Shown here: positions 54,237 through 63,892 of the stretch, piece after piece
Position numbering within the stretch: position 1 is the first letter of the stretch
Layout of the letters: each line of letters starts with the position of its first letter
Origin: Lamprobacter modestohalophilus
GTDB taxonomy: Bacteria > Pseudomonadota > Gammaproteobacteria > Chromatiales > Chromatiaceae
Length of the DNA stretch: 64,000 nt
Assembly: GCF_016583905.1 (NCBI RefSeq)
Contig: NZ_NRRY01000020.1
Location: 26,784-90,783, forward strand
Direction of reading: 5' to 3'
Translations under genes and position numbers: made by a program
Notes under the pieces: model-generated
What the model saw: only the letters and a program-made list of their open reading frames with translations
The model's database searches: none
What the model was told of the DNA's origin: nothing

Positions 54237-55631
54237 ATGAAGCATCAGCGCGATCTTCGCTCGTTGAGCCCCGTTTCCGGTGTCCTGGCTTTGCTGCTGG
54301 CAATGCCCCTGAGTGCGGCCGATTATTTTGTCTCTTCGGCAGGCTCTGACGACAATCCGGGTAGCCCGGAGGCACCTTGGCGCAGCATCGCTAAGGTGAA
54401 TCAGACCTCGCTGGAACCGGGCGATCGGGTGCTGTTCCGGCGTGGCGACCGTTGGGAGGAGACCCTGCACCCAAGCTCGTCGGGGGCGCCGGGCAATCCC
54501 ATCACTTACGCCGACTTCGGCGGCGGTGTGCGGCCGATCATCACCGGCGCGCCGAATGATCATTGCATCGAATGGTCGACGACACGCAGCCACCTGGTGT
54601 TCCGGGGTCTGCACCTGAAGGACTGTGGTCAACCGAGTGGCGGCACGCGCGGCGCACTCGCGGTTTGGAACGAGGCGGCGGACTCGCGCGACATCCTGCT
54701 CGAGGACTCGCTGCTGGAGAATGCGCAGACCTGGAATATCTACCTGACGGGGATCGACGGCCTGCGCATTCGTGGCAATACCATCCGCAATGCCGAGCAG
54801 CAGCACGGGATCTATTTGGACGGAACCTTGGGCATCAATGATGTCGTGATCGAAGATAACGATATCTACGGCAATCGGGCGATGTGCGTGCAGTTCAATT
54901 CCAACGGTAAGAATCGACTGACGAACGTCACCTTGCGCTACAACCGTCTGCACGACTGTGGCTATGGGGGGTTGAACAATATCGGAACAGACGGCTTGCG
55001 GGCGCATCACAATCTGTTCTACGGGGCCATGCCGGGGATCTACAACGGCTGCGACGGTGCCGATGCCGGCTGCAGTCGCGGCTCGATCGGTGGTGTCTTT
55101 GCCAACAATACGATCCTGACCAGCGGTGATGGCTGGTCGACCTGTTTTTCGAATGAGTCGTCGCAGGGCACGCCGGATTTCAGCGCCTTCGTCAACAATA
55201 TCTGTGTCCATGACGCCAGCCGTGGCTCCGCTTTTCAGCACATGGAGAACACGGGCGGCCAGAACGTCGACTACAACCTGTTCTATTCCAATCGCACCGA
55301 TTCGCCGATCTTCGTCTGGCGTGGCCGCGAGTACCGTGGCTTCGACGATTACCGCAGTGCGACGGACAATGAGGCCAATGGCCTGTTTGCTGATCCGCGC
55401 TTCGTCGATGCCGGGCGTGGCGACATGAGCCTGGCCGCGGACTCGCCGGCCATCGATTCTGGGACCAGTCTCGGCTTCGAGCGTGATCTGGAAGGCGAGC
55501 CGGTGCCGCGCGGGAGTGCGCCGGATCGGGGGGCGATCGAGGCGGCTTCAGCCGAGGAGCCACCGGAAACGCCGAGTGACCTGCAGATTGAGCTCCAGTC
55601 GAGTCTGAACAAGCAACTGTTCTGGAGGTGA
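54237..55631 (+). CDS. Secreted right-handed parallel beta-helix protein
   Basis: 464 residues. Signal peptide (GVLALLLAMPLSAADYF); the mature start YFVSSAGSDDNPGSPEAPWR is typical of secreted pectate-lyase-like beta-helix proteins (DUF1565-type). Repeating N-x-I/V-x-x-N coils follow (IRGNTIRNAEQQHGIYLDG; VIEDNDIYGNRAM; LRYNRLHDCGYGGL). The C-terminus FADPRFVDAGRGDMSLAADS is a known closing motif. Likely binds or cleaves a polysaccharide. ATG 54237 chosen for GAGAGG upstream. Leads the polysaccharide locus, 6 nt before the deacetylase gene. Confidence 0.88.
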   Translation: MKHQRDLRSLSPVSGVLALLLAMPLSAADYFVSSAGSDDNPGSPEAPWRSIAKVNQTSLEPGDRVLFRRGDRWEETLHPSSSGAPGNPITYADFGGGVRPIITGAPNDHCIEWSTTRSHLVFRGLHLKDCGQPSGGTRGALAVWNEAADSRDILLEDSLLENAQTWNIYLTGIDGLRIRGNTIRNAEQQHGIYLDGTLGINDVVIEDNDIYGNRAMCVQFNSNGKNRLTNVTLRYNRLHDCGYGGLNNIGTDGLRAHHNLFYGAMPGIYNGCDGADAGCSRGSIGGVFANNTILTSGDGWSTCFSNESSQGTPDFSAFVNNICVHDASRGSAFQHMENTGGQNVDYNLFYSNRTDSPIFVWRGREYRGFDDYRSATDNEANGLFADPRFVDAGRGDMSLAADSPAIDSGTSLGFERDLEGEPVPRGSAPDRGAIEAASAEEPPETPSDLQIELQSSLNKQLFWR

Positions 55632-55637
55632 TCTGGT

Positions 55638-56702
55638 GTGTCTAACGCCCCCTTGAAGCCGATGCGCGAACATGGCTATCTGGTTCTCTCACTGGATACC
55701 GAGCTGGCATGGGGCTACTACGACGACGATGATGCGCGCGAGCGGCTGTTTTCAGCAGACGGCAGCCGCGAGCGGCGTTCGATCGAACGGGTACTCGCCC
55801 TTTGTGACGATCAGGGTATTCGCGCCACATGGGCGATGGTTGGCCATTTGTTCTTTTCTCAGTGCGAAGACTGCGCGCCCTGTCCGGTGGCGGCCTGGCG
55901 AGACGACCACCGCGGCTTCCGCGAGGTTCACGTCACCGGCCAAGCTGCGCAGATGCAGCCGGCGCATCCGCAACTCGCGCAGATGCAGCCGGCGCATCCG
56001 CAACTCGTGCATCCGCAACCCGCCCATCCTCAGTGGTATGCGCCTGATGTTCGCGATCTTCTGCTCGCTGCGAGCGATCGCCACGAGCTTGCGTTCCATG
56101 GCTTTAGCCACCGTCCTTTCCACCAGATGGACGCTGATGCCGCCCAAAGCGAGGTTCAGGCCTGGCTTGCGGTTGCGGGGCGATTCGGCGTCAAGCCAGA
56201 AAGCATTGTCTTTCCGCGTAACCGAGTGGGTCATTTGCCACTGTTTGCGGATGCCGGTTTTCGCTGCTTTCGCGCCCCTGACCGCACCCCGCGTTGGCAT
56301 CTGCGCCGCTTTGGGTCGGCGCTCAAGTCGGCCGATGATCTACTCGCGCTCAGCACACCTCGCGTCTATCGGCGCGAGCAGCTGCGCCGTGAGCAGGGGC
56401 TCATTCGTGTGCCTTCGAGCGCCCACTTGTTCGACTTTCCGCGCGGTTTAGAACTGCGTCTAGACCGCGTTGGGCTGCAGCGTCTGCGGCTGCGCGGTAT
56501 CGCCAAGGCGATCGATCATGCCGCTCGGAGTGGCGGCATTCTGCATCTTTGGGCCCATCCATGGGAACTGCGCACGCCCGCGGATGAAGACAAGCTGGAG
56601 TACCTGCTAGGTCTTGCCGCAGAACAGATTGCTGCGGGCCGGCTGCGGAGCATCACCATGAGCGAGCTTTCCGCTCTCGCCAGTCGCACCGAACGGCGTT
56701 AG
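55638..56702 (+). CDS. Polysaccharide deacetylase (NodB-homology) family protein
   Basis: 354 residues. LVLSLDTELAWGY carries the first NodB motif (acidic metal site), HELAFHGFSHRPFHQM the His motif, ESIVFPRNRVGHL and a late ILHLWAHPWEL the others. Probably cytosolic or exported later, since no signal peptide is seen. An insertion of about 25 residues after residue 100 is made of AQMQPAHPQL repeats from a perfect 30-bp duplication. GTG start with GGAGG 9 bases upstream. Co-transcribed with the beta-helix gene; a terminator follows. Confidence 0.9.
   Translation: MSNAPLKPMREHGYLVLSLDTELAWGYYDDDDARERLFSADGSRERRSIERVLALCDDQGIRATWAMVGHLFFSQCEDCAPCPVAAWRDDHRGFREVHVTGQAAQMQPAHPQLAQMQPAHPQLVHPQPAHPQWYAPDVRDLLLAASDRHELAFHGFSHRPFHQMDADAAQSEVQAWLAVAGRFGVKPESIVFPRNRVGHLPLFADAGFRCFRAPDRTPRWHLRRFGSALKSADDLLALSTPRVYRREQLRREQGLIRVPSSAHLFDFPRGLELRLDRVGLQRLRLRGIAKAIDHAARSGGILHLWAHPWELRTPADEDKLEYLLGLAAEQIAAGRLRSITMSELSALASRTERR
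55947..56006 (+). repeat. Perfect 30-bp in-frame duplication
   Basis: Two identical 30-bp copies encode AQMQPAHPQL twice, followed by degenerate half-units (VHPQPAHPQW). Identity at every synonymous site indicates a recent event. Confidence 0.97.
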
Positions 56703-56797
56703 CGGCCTATGGCGTTTGCGATCGCGATGATCAATCGCGTCGCATTGATGCCGAACCCCTTCGACTGAATCCGTTTTGCTGCATCCGATGGCTAGCC

Positions 56798-56824
56798 GTT
56801 CGCTTTTGCGAACCGGTCTTTTTT
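56798..56824 (+). terminator. Rho-independent terminator after the deacetylase gene
   Basis: GTTCGC-TTTT-GCGAAC stem followed by CGGTC and six T. The 335-nt gap to the next gene holds nothing else I recognise apart from the presumed promoter of the glycosyltransferase gene. Confidence 0.85.
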
Positions 56825-57037
56825 GTCGGCCTTTCCGCATTCTATGACCAGCCTCTCGGGGAAACACTGATTGCGCCCTGGGTCTGGTTGTCAGATAGTC
56901 TCTCGAGCATACAATTCACGTCAGACAGCGGCCTTCGCGTCGCAATCAGATGCGCCGATTGGCTGCGACCTTTGGCATATCGTTGAGCACGATTCTGGCT
57001 CACTCGGGTGTCGGTCTTGTTGGAGGGGGCTGGTTAG

Positions 57038-58651
57038 ATGCGTGACCGTTTTTTTACTGCGATCTCGAATCACCGCGAGCAGCTGCTCATCGCGTCTTTG
57101 TTCTTGCTGGCCTTGGTTCCATTGTTTATCAATCTCGGCGCTATTCCGATCCAAGTCTGGGATGAGTCGCGGTTGGCGATCAATGCCTATGAGATGTTCA
57201 GCAGTGGTGATTGGCTCGTGACCTCGTTCGAGGGCGCACCGGATCTCTGGAATACGAAGCCGCCAATGCTGATCTGGCTGCAAGCGTCGTTCATGCATCT
57301 CATCGGGCCGAGCGAATGGGCCGTTCGCCTGCCATCGGCCATCGCCGGCGCGGCGACGGCGGCGCTGCTCCTGATCTTCTGTTATCGCTATCTCGGCCGC
57401 CTGGCGCCGAGCCTGATCGCAATGATGGTCTTGGTCACGACTTGGGGTTATGTCGATATCCATGTGACGCGCACCGGCGACTATGACGCGCTCTTGGTGC
57501 TCTTTACCACGGCGAGTGCGCTGGCGTTCTTTGCCTTCTGCGAGACCGGCCGTGACCGTTATCTACTGGCGTTTTTCTTTGCGCTGACGCTTGCGGTCAT
57601 GACCAAAAGCGTTTCAGGTCTGTTTCTGGTGCCCGGCCTGGCCGTGTATGCACTGCTGCGAAAGCAGGTCTTGACGCTGTTGCTTCGACCAAGCCTTTAT
57701 CTTGGGATGCTGGGCTTCATCGCTGTGGTCTCATCCTATTACCTCGCGCGCGAGATGCATCACCCGGGTTATCTCGACGCCGTGTTGGAGAATGAGCTTT
57801 TCGGTCGCTATCTCCAGGTGATCGAGACGCATCAAGGCGACCTTCTGACCTACCTAAAACGGATGATCAAGGTCGATTACACCTATTGGCTTGGCTTCCT
57901 GCCACTGGCCGCGCTCTTCGGTCTGGTCGCCTATGATCCGCGCATTCGGCACTTAACGCTGTTCTCGCTGTTGATGCTGGCATCGCTGTTCACGTTGATT
58001 TCGACTGCTGGCACCAAGCTGCCCTGGTATAGCGCTCCGGCTTATCCGTTTATGGCGTTATTGGTGGCGATGTTCCTCTATGGCTGCTTGCAAGTCCTTG
58101 AACGGCGTCTGGAGGCTGCGCCTCAGCTCGCACGCTCCATTCTTCCCACTGCGGTGATTACTGCGATGATTGCAATGCCGTACGGGATGATCTTGCACAA
58201 AACGGTGTTTCCGGAATCGCGGATCTATAGCGGCGAAGAAGACAACTATTACGCGATTAGCCTGTTGCTCAAGGAGGCGGTGAACGGTGAGCGTGATCTG
58301 CGCGGAGCCGAGGTGCTGTACGACGGCTATGCGGCGCATCAAGCCTTCTACGCCCAGGTGCTCGCCGACCGGGGGCTCGGCGTGGCGCTTGGAGACTGGC
58401 TTGCGCCGCGACCCGGATCACTGGTGATTGCCTCTCAAGATCATGTCATCGGGTCACTGACCGGTGACTTTGAACTGGCCCTGGTTGGTGAAGACCACGG
58501 GGCACAGCTGTTGTTACTGAGCGACGCGAAGTCGAGCGACCTCGCCGCGGCGGCCAAGGAGCCGGTCGAGGCCGATCGCTCCGCGGCCATCGTCTCGATG
58601 TCAGATGCTGGACAGCGGACTGGCGCTGAGGTGCCGAGCCCGGAGCTGTAA
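57038..58651 (+). CDS. ArnT/PMT-like glycosyltransferase (GT-C fold)
   Basis: 537 residues with about 11 hydrophobic helices. The first periplasmic loop has IQVWDESRLAINAYEM (the D-E acidic pair of GT-C enzymes) and WNTKPPMLIWLQ; TKLPWYSAPAYPFMALL is a later conserved loop. It should transfer a sugar from a polyprenyl phosphate to a glycan or lipid on the periplasmic side. A hydrophilic C-terminal domain of about 120 residues follows. First gene after the terminator; 15-bp repeats follow its stop. Confidence 0.88.
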   Translation: MRDRFFTAISNHREQLLIASLFLLALVPLFINLGAIPIQVWDESRLAINAYEMFSSGDWLVTSFEGAPDLWNTKPPMLIWLQASFMHLIGPSEWAVRLPSAIAGAATAALLLIFCYRYLGRLAPSLIAMMVLVTTWGYVDIHVTRTGDYDALLVLFTTASALAFFAFCETGRDRYLLAFFFALTLAVMTKSVSGLFLVPGLAVYALLRKQVLTLLLRPSLYLGMLGFIAVVSSYYLAREMHHPGYLDAVLENELFGRYLQVIETHQGDLLTYLKRMIKVDYTYWLGFLPLAALFGLVAYDPRIRHLTLFSLLMLASLFTLISTAGTKLPWYSAPAYPFMALLVAMFLYGCLQVLERRLEAAPQLARSILPTAVITAMIAMPYGMILHKTVFPESRIYSGEEDNYYAISLLLKEAVNGERDLRGAEVLYDGYAAHQAFYAQVLADRGLGVALGDWLAPRPGSLVIASQDHVIGSLTGDFELALVGEDHGAQLLLLSDAKSSDLAAAAKEPVEADRSAAIVSMSDAGQRTGAEVPSPEL

Positions 58652-58691
58652 TCGATTGGTCTCGCGCGCTTTGGTCTCGCGCTGTTTTTAG

Positions 58692-58736
58692 TACCGCGCT
58701 GTTGAGTACTGCGCTGTTGAGTACTGCGCTATTGGG
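58692..58736. repeat. 15-bp tandem repeat, three copies
   Basis: AGTACTGCGCTGTTG and two one-base variants, between the GT-C gene and the CpsD-like gene. Preceded by a looser doubling of TTGGTCTCGCGC. Confidence 0.95.
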
Positions 58737-58772
58737 TAGCGAGCTGATCCTTCTCGATCATTAAGGTGGAAC

Positions 58773-59420
58773 GTGAAATACGACGCTGAATCGAACCTTC
58801 TTGCGGCACAGCCGACGCTGACGGACGACGCACCTGCTGGCAACAGCAGACGTATCGAGGGCGGCCGGGTCCTGGCGGTGACCTCTGCCACGCATGGCGA
58901 AGGCGTGAGCACGGTGACGCGTCGTCTTGGTCAGGGGCTCTGTGGACAGCTCGGCGATGCGATCGTCGTCGACACCAATCTGCGCGCGGGTTGGGGGCTG
59001 CCGGTGTCCTCACCGGCCAGACGTCCAGGATTGACCGAGGTGCTGCTCAATGACGCACCGATGGATTCGGTGATCGACGTCGATGTGCCCAGGCAGTTGC
59101 ATCTGATGCCCTCGGGCAGCGGCACGCCTAATGCGTCGGCAATGCTCGCCTCTGGGGCTCTGCAGCGCACTGTGCAGCAGCTGCGCCAGCGTTATCGATG
59201 GGTGTTGTTGGATATGCCGCCGGTGGGTGTGTATCCGGACGCAGGGGCGATCGGACGAGTCGCCGACGGGGTGATCTTGGTGGTGCAGGCCGAGTGGACG
59301 CGGGCCGACGTGGTGGCGCAGGCGCAGCGCGCGGTCTTGCGCGGCGGTGGCCGGGTGCTGGGCTCGATCTTGAATCGGCGCCGTCATCACATACCGGATT
59401 GGCTCTACCACATTCTCTAG
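58773..59420 (+). CDS. CpsD/ParA-like ATPase of polysaccharide export, degenerate P-loop
   Basis: 215 residues related to the cytoplasmic domain of BY-kinases (CpsD, Wzc, ExoP). The P-loop reads TSATHGEGVSTVTRRL: the invariant Lys of GEGKST is Val. The second motif AIVVDTNLR corresponds to Walker A' and WVLLDMPPVGVYPD to Walker B. There is no tyrosine-rich tail, only one Tyr in the last ten residues. So it is probably not an active tyrosine kinase, but may act as a regulatory partner of a Wzz-type protein. GTG start near AAGGTGG. Between the GT-C and GT4 genes. Confidence 0.85.
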   Translation: MKYDAESNLLAAQPTLTDDAPAGNSRRIEGGRVLAVTSATHGEGVSTVTRRLGQGLCGQLGDAIVVDTNLRAGWGLPVSSPARRPGLTEVLLNDAPMDSVIDVDVPRQLHLMPSGSGTPNASAMLASGALQRTVQQLRQRYRWVLLDMPPVGVYPDAGAIGRVADGVILVVQAEWTRADVVAQAQRAVLRGGGRVLGSILNRRRHHIPDWLYHIL

Positions 59421-59435
59421 GCCACATTCTCAAGG
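59408..59435. repeat. 14-bp duplication across the stop codon
   Basis: CCACATTCTCTAGG and CCACATTCTCAAGG in tandem; the first copy includes the TAG stop of the CpsD-like gene, and a shortened third copy follows. Confidence 0.85.
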
Positions 59436-59467
59436 CCACTTTTTGGTCATTCTCGGTAATGGCTCAT

Positions 59468-59519
59468 CAATTTGGCTGATCAATTTGGCTGATCAACTTG
59501 GCGGATCAGCTTGGCGGAT
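59468..59519. repeat. 13-bp tandem repeat, four copies
   Basis: CAATTTGGCTGAT twice, then CAACTTGGCGGAT and CAGCTTGGCGGAT, ending 29 nt before the GT4 start. Contains recurring TGATCA palindromes at the joints. Confidence 0.95.
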
Positions 59520-59548
59520 CAACAGTGACTGGCGCGAGGAGTTGAATC

Positions 59549-60895
59549 ATGAGTGACGCAAGGGAACCGGATACCGCGTGGCGGGTTTGCATGGTGGTTT
59601 TCAGCGGCTATCCGAGTGATCCTCGGGTGCGTCGCGAGGCCGCGGCGTTGCGCCGCCATGGTATCGAGGTGGACGTCTATTGCCTGCGGCAGCCGGGGGA
59701 GTGCCGCACTGAAGACTGCGAGGGCGTCACCGTCTATCGGATCTTTGATGCTCCGCGCAGTAAAGAGACGCTGGCTCGCTATCTCGTGCATACGTTGCGA
59801 TTCACGCTGCGGGCGCTGTTCGCGCTCAGCGCCAAGGCGCGCTCAGGGCGCTATGCGCTCTATCAAGCACACACGATGCCGGACTTTCTGGTCTTCGCCT
59901 GTGTGATCGCGAAATGGCAGCGCAAGCCCATCATCCTTGACCTGCACGACCTCTCGGTCGAGCTGTTCGCAGCGAAGCTTGACGGCGCTAAGCGGCGTCT
60001 TCTTGGATTGGTTGCGCTGCAGGAGCGCCTCGCCTGCCGTTTCGCCGACCACCTGATTACGACCTCTTGGGGTTTTCATGAGCGGCTACTGCAGCGCGGC
60101 CATCCTGAGGCGAAGATCAGCCTCGTCTTCAATGCGGCTGATCCGGTGTTGTTCTGGCTCGACCGGGAGCGCCAGTTCTTGCCAATCGGGGATGAGCTGC
60201 ACTTGATCTACCACGGCACCATCGCCGAGCGCTTTGGCCTGCACCGGCTCCTGGAGGCGTTGCCGCGGATTCGGGCCAGCCATCCTGGCGTGAAGCTACG
60301 GCTCTATGGCAAGGCCGATCCGAGCTATCTGCGGCGCCTGGAATCGATCATCGGCGATCTCGGACTCTCTGCTCAGGTTGAGTTTGGTGGTTGGCGGTCA
60401 GCGCATGAGCTGATGGAGTGCTTTCGCCAGGCCGACATCGCGGTGGTGCCCTATCTCCACGATGAATTCATGGACATCGCGGTCTCGACCAAGACCTTCG
60501 AATACGCCGCGGCCGGGCTGCCCGTGGTCGCAACTCGCTTGAAGGCGATGACATCGATCTTCCCGGACGACAGCATCACCTACGTCGCGCCTGGGAGCAG
60601 TGCCGCCTTGGCCCAGGGGGTGCTGAGCCTTGCGGCCGATCCGGATCGGCGTGCGCGACAGAGCCGTCTTGCTCACAAGGCCCAGGATGCCCTCTCTGGC
60701 CAGGTGATGGCGGATCGGTACAGGGGCCTGGTCGCGGATCTGATCAGGGCGTCGCAGTCGGGCGTCGGTGAGATTGGTAACCAGTTCGGCGCGCATCAGG
60801 CTGTGCCAGTGCGGTCGTCGACGCGGTCTGCGGGCCTGGCTGGCGAGGCTGAAACCTTGCCCCCGAACACATCCACTGTCGAGTCCTATCGATGA
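59549..60895 (+). CDS. Glycosyltransferase family 4 protein
   Basis: 448 residues, GT-B fold. N-terminal [20 protein letters not shown] is typical of GT4 enzymes; [13 protein letters not shown] and [12 protein letters not shown] belong to the first Rossmann domain; the C-terminal domain has [35 protein letters not shown] and [18 protein letters not shown] with the E-x7-E nucleotide-sugar site. Cytosolic, acts on lipid-linked intermediates. GAGGAG precedes the ATG. The stop overlaps the next gene by ATGA, and the last 50 residues are a low-conservation tail. Confidence 0.93.
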   Translation: MSDAREPDTAWRVCMVVFSGYPSDPRVRREAAALRRHGIEVDVYCLRQPGECRTEDCEGVTVYRIFDAPRSKETLARYLVHTLRFTLRALFALSAKARSGRYALYQAHTMPDFLVFACVIAKWQRKPIILDLHDLSVELFAAKLDGAKRRLLGLVALQERLACRFADHLITTSWGFHERLLQRGHPEAKISLVFNAADPVLFWLDRERQFLPIGDELHLIYHGTIAERFGLHRLLEALPRIRASHPGVKLRLYGKADPSYLRRLESIIGDLGLSAQVEFGGWRSAHELMECFRQADIAVVPYLHDEFMDIAVSTKTFEYAAAGLPVVATRLKAMTSIFPDDSITYVAPGSSAALAQGVLSLAADPDRRARQSRLAHKAQDALSGQVMADRYRGLVADLIRASQSGVGEIGNQFGAHQAVPVRSSTRSAGLAGEAETLPPNTSTVESYR

Positions 60896-62202
60896 AACCA
60901 TCGACGCTTCTTATCCAGCAGTTAGAACAACGCGAAGCCGTGATCGGCATCGTTGGTCTGGGCTATGTCGGGCTGCCGTTGATGCTGCGCTTCAGTGAGG
61001 TCGGCTATCAGGTGCTCGGCTTCGATATCGATCCGCTCAAGGTGGACGCGCTGAATGCCGGACGGACCTATATCGAGCACATCAGCGCCGAGGCGATCGG
61101 CAAGGCCCTGAGCCAGGGCTTCAGCGCGACAGCTGACTTTAGCCGCGCGCGCGAGTGCGATGCGCTGATCCTGTGCGTACCAACGCCGCTCAACAAGCAC
61201 CGCGAGCCGGACCTCAGCTATGTGGTGGCGACCACCGAAGCCATCGTTCCGTCCCTGCGAGCCGGGCAGGTGGTTTCGCTGGAGAGCACGACCTGGCCCG
61301 GCACCACGGATGAAGTCTTGCGTCCGCGCGTTGAGTCGACCGGGCTGCGCGTCGGCGAGGAGCTGTTTCTGGTCTTTTCCCCGGAGCGCGAAGATCCGGG
61401 TAACCCGATGTTCAGCACCCGCAGTATCCCGAAGGTGCTCGGTGGCGTTACGCCGGTCTGTACCCGAGTCGGCGAGGCGCTCTATGGCCAGGTCATCGAC
61501 CGGGTGGTGACACTGAGCTCCACGCGGGCGGCCGAGATGACCAAGCTGCTGGAGAACATCCACCGCGCTGTCAACATCGGTCTGGTGAATGAGCTGAAGG
61601 TCGTGTGCGAGCGCATGGACATCGACATCCACGAGGTGATTCGGGCCGCGGCGACCAAGCCATTCGGCTTCACACCCTACTATCCGGGGCCGGGTCTGGG
61701 TGGGCACTGCATCCCGATCGACCCGTTTTATCTGACCTGGAAGGCGCGTGAGTACGGGCTGAATACCCGCTTCATCGAGCTGGCTGGTGAGGTCAACGCC
61801 AACATGCCGGCCTGGGTGGTTGGGCGGGTTGCGGATGCGCTCAACGCGCGTGGCAAGGCGGTGAATGGCTCGCGGATCATGGTGTTAGGGATCGCTTACA
61901 AGAAGAACGTCGATGATCGGCGCGAGTCGCCGTCGATGGAACTGATGGCGCTGCTGCGGGAGAAGGGCGCCGAGATCAGCTACTCCGATCCGCATGTCCC
62001 GCACTTTCTGCCGATGCGCAAGTACAGCTTCAATCTGGAGTCGGTGCCGCTGACGCCAGCGACCTTGGAAGACACCGACTGCGTACTCTTGGCGACAGAC
62101 CACGATCGCTTCGACTACGCGCTGATCAAGGCGCATGCGCCATTGATTGTCGATACCCGCGGGCGCTATCAGGAGCCGGCGCCACAGATCGTTCGGGCCT
62201 AG
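60892..62202 (+). CDS. UDP-sugar 6-dehydrogenase (WbpA/TuaD-type nucleotide-sugar dehydrogenase)
   Basis: 436 residues. N-terminal NAD-binding [32 protein letters not shown] and [10 protein letters not shown]; catalytic Cys in [16 protein letters not shown] (about residue 265); C-terminal UDP-binding domain with [17 protein letters not shown]. The FSPER and GHCIP contexts resemble UDP-GlcNAc/ManNAc dehydrogenases (WbpA) more than UDP-Glc dehydrogenases. It oxidises C6 of the UDP-sugar with two NAD+ to supply a uronic acid for the polysaccharide. Confidence 0.94.
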   Translation: MKPSTLLIQQLEQREAVIGIVGLGYVGLPLMLRFSEVGYQVLGFDIDPLKVDALNAGRTYIEHISAEAIGKALSQGFSATADFSRARECDALILCVPTPLNKHREPDLSYVVATTEAIVPSLRAGQVVSLESTTWPGTTDEVLRPRVESTGLRVGEELFLVFSPEREDPGNPMFSTRSIPKVLGGVTPVCTRVGEALYGQVIDRVVTLSSTRAAEMTKLLENIHRAVNIGLVNELKVVCERMDIDIHEVIRAAATKPFGFTPYYPGPGLGGHCIPIDPFYLTWKAREYGLNTRFIELAGEVNANMPAWVVGRVADALNARGKAVNGSRIMVLGIAYKKNVDDRRESPSMELMALLREKGAEISYSDPHVPHFLPMRKYSFNLESVPLTPATLEDTDCVLLATDHDRFDYALIKAHAPLIVDTRGRYQEPAPQIVRA

Positions 62203-62312
62203 TGGCTTCTGGTATGGGACGTGGTGACACCCTGGACAATGAATCGCGTGAGATTCACGTTAAAGGCTACCGGGCTGCGCTGAGCTTACCGATTTCCCGA
62301 GACCCCCTAACC

Positions 62313-63497
62313 ATGAAAGATAACGCGTTTATCTGTCCAACCTGCCACTCAAGTGGAATGCAGATCTTTCACGAGCAAGCGGCGGTACCAACTAACAGCT
62401 GCATTCTTCTCAAAACAAGGGAAGAGGCGATTAACTGCCAACGCGGAAAGATCGCACTAGGCTTTTGCGAGTACTGTGGTTTTATTTCCAACACCGCTTT
62501 CCAGGCCGAGATGACAGAGTACTCCGGACGCTATGAGGAAACCCAAGGATTTTCTGAGACATTTAGCGCCTACCATCGCGATCTGGCGCAGCGCCTAATC
62601 GATAAACATGGGCTCCGCGAGAAAGATATCTTGGAGATTGGCTGCGGTAAGGGCGAGTTTCTGCTGTTACTCGCCGAGCTAGGAAACAACCGCGGGGTCG
62701 GTTTCGATCCTGGCTATCAGGAAGGGCGTCTCTCAGGTGAAGCCATCGCGCAGGTACAGTTCGTCAAAGATTTCTATTCGCAGCACTATGCCGATTACAA
62801 GGCAGACTTCGTTTGCTGCAAGATGACGCTGGAGCATATTCATCCAACGGCGAGCTTTATCTCCAATCTCAGGCGCGCAATCGGTGATCGGCTAGACGTT
62901 TTGGTGTTCTTCCAAATCCCAGATGCCACCCGTATCGTTCGTGACTGTGCATTCGAAGACATCTATTACGAACACTGTTCGTATTTTAGCCCAGGCTCCT
63001 TGGCCCGGCTTTTCCGCGGCTGCGGTTTCAACGTTCATAGCCTCGACACCGAATACGCGGGTCAATATCTGACAGTCGAGGCAAGACCCGCGCATATTGC
63101 TCAATGCGCACCTTTGCCACAAGAAGATGATCTGTGGCTGATGTCGACCTATTCGCGTCGTTTTTCGACCACCTTGGATGGAATCCTCGCCTCATGGCGG
63201 AGTTTTGTCGAAGCGGCAGCCTGGCAGGGTAAAAAGACTGTGCTTTGGGGCTCTGGCTCGAAGGCCGTTTCGTTCCTGACCACAGTTGGTGTCGCCGATA
63301 AAATCGACTACGTGGTCGATATCAATCCGCATCGCCATGGTTACTTTATGCCGGCAACGGGTCAACGCATCGTCCCACCGTCCTTCCTGCAAGATTATCG
63401 TCCGGATAAAGTCATCATCATGAATGGGATCTATCGAGACGAGATCGCACGCGACCTCGGTGCAATGGGGCTATCACCTGATGTTGTGGCATTGTGA
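62313..63497 (+). CDS. SAM-dependent C-methyltransferase with zinc-binding N-terminus
   Basis: 394 residues from the ATG at 62313. N-terminal zinc site CPTCHSS and CEYCGF; class I methyltransferase core with DILEIGCGKGEFLLLLAELG (SAM-binding) and VCCKMTLEHIHP; C-terminal domain with LWGSGSKAVSFLT and YVVDINPHRHGYFMP, as in sugar C-methyltransferases (Methyltransf_13/14 layout). It probably methylates a deoxy-sugar nucleotide. Codon use and local GC content look lower than in the dehydrogenase gene next to it, suggesting separate acquisition. An upstream extension to 62202 lacks family similarity. Confidence 0.9.
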   Translation: MKDNAFICPTCHSSGMQIFHEQAAVPTNSCILLKTREEAINCQRGKIALGFCEYCGFISNTAFQAEMTEYSGRYEETQGFSETFSAYHRDLAQRLIDKHGLREKDILEIGCGKGEFLLLLAELGNNRGVGFDPGYQEGRLSGEAIAQVQFVKDFYSQHYADYKADFVCCKMTLEHIHPTASFISNLRRAIGDRLDVLVFFQIPDATRIVRDCAFEDIYYEHCSYFSPGSLARLFRGCGFNVHSLDTEYAGQYLTVEARPAHIAQCAPLPQEDDLWLMSTYSRRFSTTLDGILASWRSFVEAAAWQGKKTVLWGSGSKAVSFLTTVGVADKIDYVVDINPHRHGYFMPATGQRIVPPSFLQDYRPDKVIIMNGIYRDEIARDLGAMGLSPDVVAL

Positions 63498-63504
63498 AGC
63501 GGAA

Positions 63505-63648
63505 ATGGCAACAAATCACTGTCCGCTGTGCGACACGCGATCAGCACGGGCATTGCTGAATTCCGCAGCGCTAACGCTTAATGGGCAATTGGACTTGTGC
63601 CTGAATCAGGATTGCCCCGATCACGACCGAGCGCTTTATGCCATATGA
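63505..63648 (+). pseudogene. Short zinc-motif fragment, possibly truncated gene
   Basis: 47 codons starting 7 nt after the methyltransferase stop. MATNHCPLCDTRSARALL opens like another zinc-binding methyltransferase N-terminus and CLNQDCPDHD adds two Cys, then the frame stops. Either a small protein or the head of a gene interrupted to the right. Confidence 0.4.
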
Positions 63649-63892
63649 TCATATCAGCCGGGTCAGACACTGTCGATAAGTTCCCGGCTTAGGCTCTGGA
63701 TCGCGGGCGCTGATTCGCGGGGTTGGGCCATCCGTCTAGATTATCGCACCGCATTCATTCGCTTCGGCTACCAGAGCATCAGGGGGAACCAGCTTTATGG
63801 CGACTTCCAGCCGTATTTGCCTTTTCTCGCAGCGCCATTTGCTAAGGGAATTTCATCGTTGTGCAAACGGGTGCGGCCTCAACATACTGTGC
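63649..63892. other. Unassigned stretch at the right edge
   Basis: 244 nt with no recognisable gene. Together with the truncated frame to the left and a possible mobile-element end to the right it may be the flank of an insertion. Confidence 0.35.
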
